64,000 nucleotides of DNA, from NCBI RefSeq assembly GCF_036090055.1, contig NZ_CP107970.1, positions 3,908,501 to 3,972,500 on the forward strand. The letters run 5' to 3'. The notes beneath the pieces were generated by a model that had not been told where the DNA came from, searched no databases, and was given only the letters and a program-made list of their open reading frames with translations. Shown here one piece after another: positions 60,538 to 64,000 of this stretch (position 1 is the first letter of the stretch; each line of letters opens with the position of its first letter). The position numbers and the translations under genes are program-made. This DNA comes from Nocardioides sp. NBC_00368 (GTDB lineage Bacteria > Actinomycetota > Actinomycetes > Propionibacteriales > Nocardioidaceae).

Positions 60538-61332
60538 TCAGCGCTCGGCGAGGTAAGCCAATTGCGCCCTCACCGAGAGCTCCGCCGCTCCCCAGAGGAC
60601 CTGGTCGACATCGGCGTACACGATCTCGACGACCGCCCGCGGATCCGCCTCGGTCGGGGTGGTCCCCAGACCGACGAGAGCCTCCTCGACCTGGCCGAGG
60701 CGCTCACGACGGTGGGCGATGTAGTAGTCGAGCGCGCCGAGCGCGTCCCCGATGACCGGCCCGTGACCAGGCCAGACGCTGCCGACACCGTGCTCGGACG
60801 CCAACGCGTGCAACCGGTCCAGCGAGTCGAGATAGGCGCCGAGCTGGCCGTCGGGGTGGGCGACGACCGTGGTCCCGCGCCCGAGGACCGTGTCTCCGGT
60901 CAGCACGGCCCCATCGCCCGGCAGCCAGAACGACAACGAGTCCGAAGTGTGGCCAGGCGTGCCGACGACGCGGATCTCGAGACCGTCGACCTCGATGACG
61001 TCACCGTCGCCGAGGCCCTCGGTGCCGAGCCGGTATTCAGGATCAAGAGCGCGTACGCCGGCCCCGACCCGCTCGGCGAAGGCCCGTGCTGCCTCGGAGT
61101 GGTCGTAGTGGTGATGGGTCAGCAGCACCGTCGCCACCTCGCCGGCCGCCTCCGCGACCGCATCGAGATGTCCCTCGTCGAGAGGACCAGGATCGATCAC
61201 GACCGACCGGCGCGCTCCCGGCTCGCGCAGCACCCAGGTGTTGGTGCCGTCGAGCGACATGAGGCCGGGGTTGGGCGCGAGGATGCACTGCCCGCGCTCA
61301 CCGAAGGTCCCACCCGACCAGGACTCGCTCAT
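60538..61332 (-). CDS. MBL-fold metallo-hydrolase
   Basis: 264 residues. Metal-binding motif LLTHHHYDHSEAARAF, then GTPGHTSDSLSFWL and LTGDTVLGRGTT; C-terminal helix region as in the RNase Z/glyoxalase-II-like LACTB2 group (PGHGPVIGD). Substrate not predictable. ATG 61332 overlaps the stop of the Nudix gene. Same order as the nth-crp-MBL-RidA region of mycobacteria. Confidence 0.9.
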   Translation of the reverse strand: MSESWSGGTFGERGQCILAPNPGLMSLDGTNTWVLREPGARRSVVIDPGPLDEGHLDAVAEAAGEVATVLLTHHHYDHSEAARAFAERVGAGVRALDPEYRLGTEGLGDGDVIEVDGLEIRVVGTPGHTSDSLSFWLPGDGAVLTGDTVLGRGTTVVAHPDGQLGAYLDSLDRLHALASEHGVGSVWPGHGPVIGDALGALDYYIAHRRERLGQVEEALVGLGTTPTEADPRAVVEIVYADVDQVLWGAAELSVRAQLAYLAER

Positions 61333-62213
61333 GAGCGTCCCCTTCCGGCGACGAGCGACGCGTGCAGCGGCATCATCGACAGGGCATGGCCGCCGTCGAC
61401 CTCCGTCACGGCCGGTGTGAACATGGTCAGCTCGCGCTCCGCGGCGGCGGCGAGCACGTCGTCCTCGGAGCCGATGGAGGCGACCTCGAGGCAGTTGAGA
61501 TAGGTCGGCGGCATCATTGCCAGCTCGCCGGCCTCGACCTGGTCGACCGCCTCGGCGGCGCTGAGCCAGTGCACCGAGGAGGACTCGCTCGACACGTCGC
61601 GCGTCACCTGCCCCTCGGGCAGTCGCGCGACGAAGAACCAGGTCGCGAAGCGCTTCGGCTCGAAGACCGGCGTCGTCCAGGCGGCCCACGGCGCCAACAG
61701 GTCCGTACGCAGCACCAGCCCGCGCCGGGTCAGCAGCTCGGTCAACGACAGCGAGCGCGACTCCAGGGCGACCCGATCCGCCTCCCAGTCCGCTCCCGAG
61801 ACGTCGCTGACCACGGCATCGGCCGACGCGCCTGCGAGCAGGACCCCGCACTCCTCGAACGTCTCCCGCACCGCCGCGGCGACCAGCGCCCGCGCGCGGG
61901 ACTCCTCGACCCCGAGCCGGCGCGCCCACTCACCGGCGGACGGCCCGGCCCAGCAGGCGTCGGGCAGCTCGGCGTCGCGTACGTCCACGCCACCGCCGGG
62001 GAAGACGGCCATCCCGGCGGCGAACCCCATTGTCAGCTGACGGCGGAGCAGGTAGACCTCGGGGCCCGAAGACGAGCCCGGCCGCAGCAGCAGGACCGTC
62101 GCCGCGTCACGCGGCTCGACCGGGGTGCGTACGCCCTCGGCGTACTCCCCGGCCAGCGCCACGATGTCGTCACCAAGCCGGACAGGAGGGATCGGGATGC
62201 GCACGCTCGTCAC
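61329..62213 (-). CDS. Nudix hydrolase with interrupted Nudix box
   Basis: 294 residues. AAVLLLRP-like start (AATVLLLRPGSSSGPEVYLLRR), then MAVFPGGGVDVRD and, after a 35-residue insertion, AAAVRETFEECGVLL, so the Nudix box GX5EX7REUXEEXGU is split as in the NUDT19/acyl-CoA diphosphatase-type group. GTG 62213 chosen; GTG 62204 possible. Coupled to the MBL gene. Confidence 0.85.
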   Translation of the reverse strand: MTSVRIPIPPVRLGDDIVALAGEYAEGVRTPVEPRDAATVLLLRPGSSSGPEVYLLRRQLTMGFAAGMAVFPGGGVDVRDAELPDACWAGPSAGEWARRLGVEESRARALVAAAVRETFEECGVLLAGASADAVVSDVSGADWEADRVALESRSLSLTELLTRRGLVLRTDLLAPWAAWTTPVFEPKRFATWFFVARLPEGQVTRDVSSESSSVHWLSAAEAVDQVEAGELAMMPPTYLNCLEVASIGSEDDVLAAAAERELTMFTPAVTEVDGGHALSMMPLHASLVAGRGRS

Positions 62214-62215
62214 TG

Positions 62216-62351
62216 TAGCGACGCCCGGCCGAGTCATACCGTCCCACTTGCTGGGTCTCGACCCGCGGTCACGGCTTCGCAAGCTCAGCCGTGCGCTCGC
62301 TCGACCTCTTCGCGTTGCGGCTCGGCTCGCTACGCTCGCCGAGTCGCAGGC
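62216..62351. other. 136-bp gap with hairpin-prone repeats
   Basis: Contains GGTCTCGACCCGCGGTC and CAAGCTCAGCCGTGCGCTCG, a sequence type repeated between genes in actinobacteria, ending at the RidA gene stop. No gene is seen in it. It probably includes the RidA terminator and the Nudix promoter. Confidence 0.4.
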
Positions 62352-62810
62352 TCAGATCTCGACGACGATCTCCACCTCGACAGGAGCGTCGAGCGGCAGA
62401 ACGGGCACGCCGACGGCCGAGCGCGCGTGCCGGCCGGCATCGCCGAAGACCTTGCCGAGCAGCTCCGAGGCACCGTTGGCGACACCCGGCTGGCCGGTGA
62501 AGTCGGGCGTGGAGGCGACGAAGCACAGCACCTTCACGACCCGCTTGACCTGCGAGAGGTCACCGATCTCGGCCTTGACCGCGGCCAGCGCGTTGAGCGC
62601 GCACTGCTGCGCCGCCGCGTAGCCGTCCTCGGCCGACACGTCGCCGCCGACCTTGCCGACCGAGAGCAGCGCACCGTCCTTCATCGGGAGCTGGCCCGAG
62701 GTGAACACGTGGTTGCCCGAGCGCACGGCCGGGATGTAGGCCGCCACCGGCGGAACCACGTCCGGAACGCTCAGTCCGAGCTCGGCGAGTACCTCCTCGG
62801 GGGCGGTCAC
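62352..62810 (-). CDS. RidA family protein
   Basis: 152 residues, YjgF/RidA fold. RSGNHVFTSGQLPMKDGALLSVGKVGGDVS and ALNALAAVKAEIGDLSQVKRVVKVLCFV fit the family; the usual deaminase Arg (near -RAVGVPxLP-) is present as RHARSAVGVPVLPLDAPVEVE, so enamine/imine deamination is plausible. GTG 62810 overlaps the stop of the DUF4177 gene. Confidence 0.9.
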   Translation of the reverse strand: MTAPEEVLAELGLSVPDVVPPVAAYIPAVRSGNHVFTSGQLPMKDGALLSVGKVGGDVSAEDGYAAAQQCALNALAAVKAEIGDLSQVKRVVKVLCFVASTPDFTGQPGVANGASELLGKVFGDAGRHARSAVGVPVLPLDAPVEVEIVVEI

Positions 62811-62962
62811 TCCGAGACCGCCCGCTTGAAGAAGCCGACGTAGTTGCCCGTGCCGTTGTCGAGGATGGTGACGAGCTCCCACCCGTCGGCACCGAAGTTG
62901 TTGAGGATCTGCGCCGCTGCGTGATTGAGGACCGGCGCCACCTGGTATTCCCACTTGGTCAT
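62807..62962 (-). CDS. DUF4177 small protein, 51 residues
   Basis: Reads MTKWEYQVAPVLNHAAAQIL at the start and ends NYVGFFKRAVSE; W-E-Y and GWELVTI are the DUF4177 hallmarks. ATG 62962. Translationally coupled to ridA by a GTGA overlap. Function unknown. Confidence 0.85.
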   Translation of the reverse strand: MTKWEYQVAPVLNHAAAQILNNFGADGWELVTILDNGTGNYVGFFKRAVSE

Positions 62963-63054
62963 GTCCGCACCCTACTTCGCGAGGTTCCGGCCGCTCCTCC
63001 CGATGACATGGTTGGATCTTCCAACCGAGGCGCTGACCCACTACCGTCGGGCTC

Positions 63055-63870
63055 GTGACTTCCACTGAGCAGCTGAAGACGTACGTCGACACCTGGTGGT
63101 CCTCGATCCAGGATCTCCTCGCACTCCTGGAGGAGCTCTCCGAGACCGACTGGGACCAGCCCACCGACCTGCCCGGCTGGGACGTCCGTGCCATCGCCTC
63201 CCACGTCGCGCACCTCGAGGGTCTGACCGCAGGCGCGCCCCGCGAGGAGGCGGAGATCCCCGACTCGGCCCACATCAGGTCGCCGATGGGCCAGTTCACC
63301 GAGATCGGCGTGCTCACCCGCCGCAAGGCCGAGCCGGCGAGCATCATCGACGAGATCCGCCACTACTCCGCCGTACGCCACGAGGAGCTGGTCGCCTCCC
63401 CGCCCGAGGACCCGGCGGCGCCCGCGCCCGGCGTCTTCGGCGCGATCGGGTGGACCAACGGCAAGCTGCTCCGCAACCGGCCGCTCGACGTCTGGCTGCA
63501 CGAGCAGGACATCCGCCGCGCGACCGGCCGCCCGGGCAACCTGGACACCCCCGGCGCCCTCCACACCGCCGACTACCTCCTCGAGGGCGTCGGGTTCGTG
63601 CTCGCCAAGAAGGCCGGTGCCGAACCCGGCTGCACGGTCGTCGTCGAGGTCGAGGGCCACGCTCCGTACGCCTTCGCCGTCACCCGTGAGGGCAAGGGAG
63701 TCCCCGTCACCGACCCGGTGGCAGACCCCACCGTCACCCTCTCCACCGACCGTGAGACCTACGTCCTCCTGGCCAGCGGGCGCGCCTCCGCCGACCCCGC
63801 CAAGGTGAGGATCACCGGCGACACCACGCTCGGCAGCAAGATCGTCGAGAACCTCAACATCACCCCCTGA
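63055..63870 (+). CDS. Maleylpyruvate isomerase-like mycothiol-dependent enzyme (DinB fold)
   Basis: 271 residues. N-terminal metal site is suggested by DLPGWDVRAIASHVAHLEG and DVWLHEQDIRRATGRPG (His residues of the MDMPI domain); the C-terminal MDMPI_C part includes TLSTDRETYVLLASGRASADPAKVRITGD. Members use mycothiol as cofactor or detoxification partner, consistent with an actinobacterium. GTG 63055 chosen. Confidence 0.88.
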   Translation: MTSTEQLKTYVDTWWSSIQDLLALLEELSETDWDQPTDLPGWDVRAIASHVAHLEGLTAGAPREEAEIPDSAHIRSPMGQFTEIGVLTRRKAEPASIIDEIRHYSAVRHEELVASPPEDPAAPAPGVFGAIGWTNGKLLRNRPLDVWLHEQDIRRATGRPGNLDTPGALHTADYLLEGVGFVLAKKAGAEPGCTVVVEVEGHAPYAFAVTREGKGVPVTDPVADPTVTLSTDRETYVLLASGRASADPAKVRITGDTTLGSKIVENLNITP

Positions 63871-63897
63871 CGACACGTCCCGGTTAGAGTCGCTCCT

Positions 63898-64000
63898 ATG
63901 AGTTCCGACTGGCCCCACGTGCAGCTGCATGTGGTGACCGGCAAGGGCGGCACGGGCAAGTCGACGGTGGCGGCCGCGCTGGCGCTCGGGCTGGCCTCCC
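63898..64000 (+). CDS. ArsA-family ATPase, 3' end beyond the window
   Basis: The first 34 codons from ATG 63898 include the deviant Walker A VTGKGGTGKSTVAAALALGL, typical of the ArsA/Get3-like ATPases that lie next to whiB4 and crp in actinobacteria. Only the N-terminus is visible. Confidence 0.8.
   Translation, partial: MSSDWPHVQLHVVTGKGGTGKSTVAAALALGLAS

Overview
The window is high-GC actinobacterial chromosome, most like Nocardioidaceae (Nocardioides and relatives). This is judged from the codon usage, many GTG starts, leaderless or tightly overlapped operons, a BldN/RsbN-like sigma and anti-sigma pair, BldC, the bS22 micro-protein, a GlxR-like CRP, and a mycothiol-type DinB-fold enzyme. 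Gene order resembles the hem/ccs/menA, rex-hem and nth-crp neighbourhoods of mycobacteria and streptomycetes (remembered synteny, not searched). Apart from one IS30-family element the content is housekeeping. No tRNA, rRNA, CRISPR array, prophage or plasmid module was seen.

Layout. 1-7.99 kb: end of an MFS transporter, a solitary AbiEi-type winged-helix/nuclease-like gene, menA, and a three-gene monosaccharide ABC importer (minus strand) behind a LacI-type operator. 7.99-15 kb: a minus-strand cytochrome c maturation operon (hemL, phosphatase, resA-like, ccdA, resB, ccsB) ending in two small genes. 15-20.7 kb: a secreted LamG-type protein, a lytic transglycosylase, an IS30-family element sitting inside a split terminator hairpin, and a TetR regulator. 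20.7-27 kb: heme pathway rex-hemA-hemC-hemD and hemB, and a glutaredoxin. 27-33 kb: HAD phosphatase, BldN-like sigma factor with RsbN-like anti-sigma factor, plsC-type acyltransferase, epimerase, bS22 and BldC. 33-41.5 kb: acuC, a tryptophanyl-tRNA synthetase behind a Trp-codon attenuator, narK, phoX, a zinc-ribbon micro-gene, a 5'-nucleotidase, two small iron-permease-like genes and a deazaflavin-type reductase. 41.6-51.6 kb: carbon-uptake region with a LytS/LytTR two-component system feeding into a DUF485-like/SSS symporter pair, an unknown nine-TM protein, a second DUF485/ActP pair and acetyl-CoA synthetase; a perfect CRP operator lies before the second pair. 51.6-58.9 kb: an NlpC/P60 hydrolase under a c-di-AMP riboswitch, nhaA, a holin-like membrane protein, a second AbiEi-type gene, and the marP-nudix-tlpA-nth operon. 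59-64 kb: crp, ydeI-like, MBL, Nudix, RidA, DUF4177, a mycothiol-dependent enzyme, and the start of an ArsA-type ATPase.

How parts fit together. Rex-controlled heme synthesis sits close to the cytochrome c maturation operon and menA, so electron-transport supply is clustered. CRP (59.1 kb) has a near-consensus site before its own gene and a perfect site before the acetate uptake operon at 47.4 kb. Cell-wall hydrolysis is represented by the transglycosylase and the c-di-AMP-regulated NlpC/P60 protein.

The most unusual signal is in the non-coding DNA. The two AbiEi-type genes, 53 kb apart, share an upstream bipartite motif (TCCACAGGC, exactly 11 bp, CGGAGTTATCCACAG, containing a perfect DnaA box) at exactly the same distance from their start codons, and each gene is bracketed by palindromic or 21-bp tandem repeats. 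One repeat family has four copies here with a conserved asymmetric mismatch in the stem, and a 56-bp perfect palindrome follows the second gene. Several further long imperfect palindromes occur between genes.
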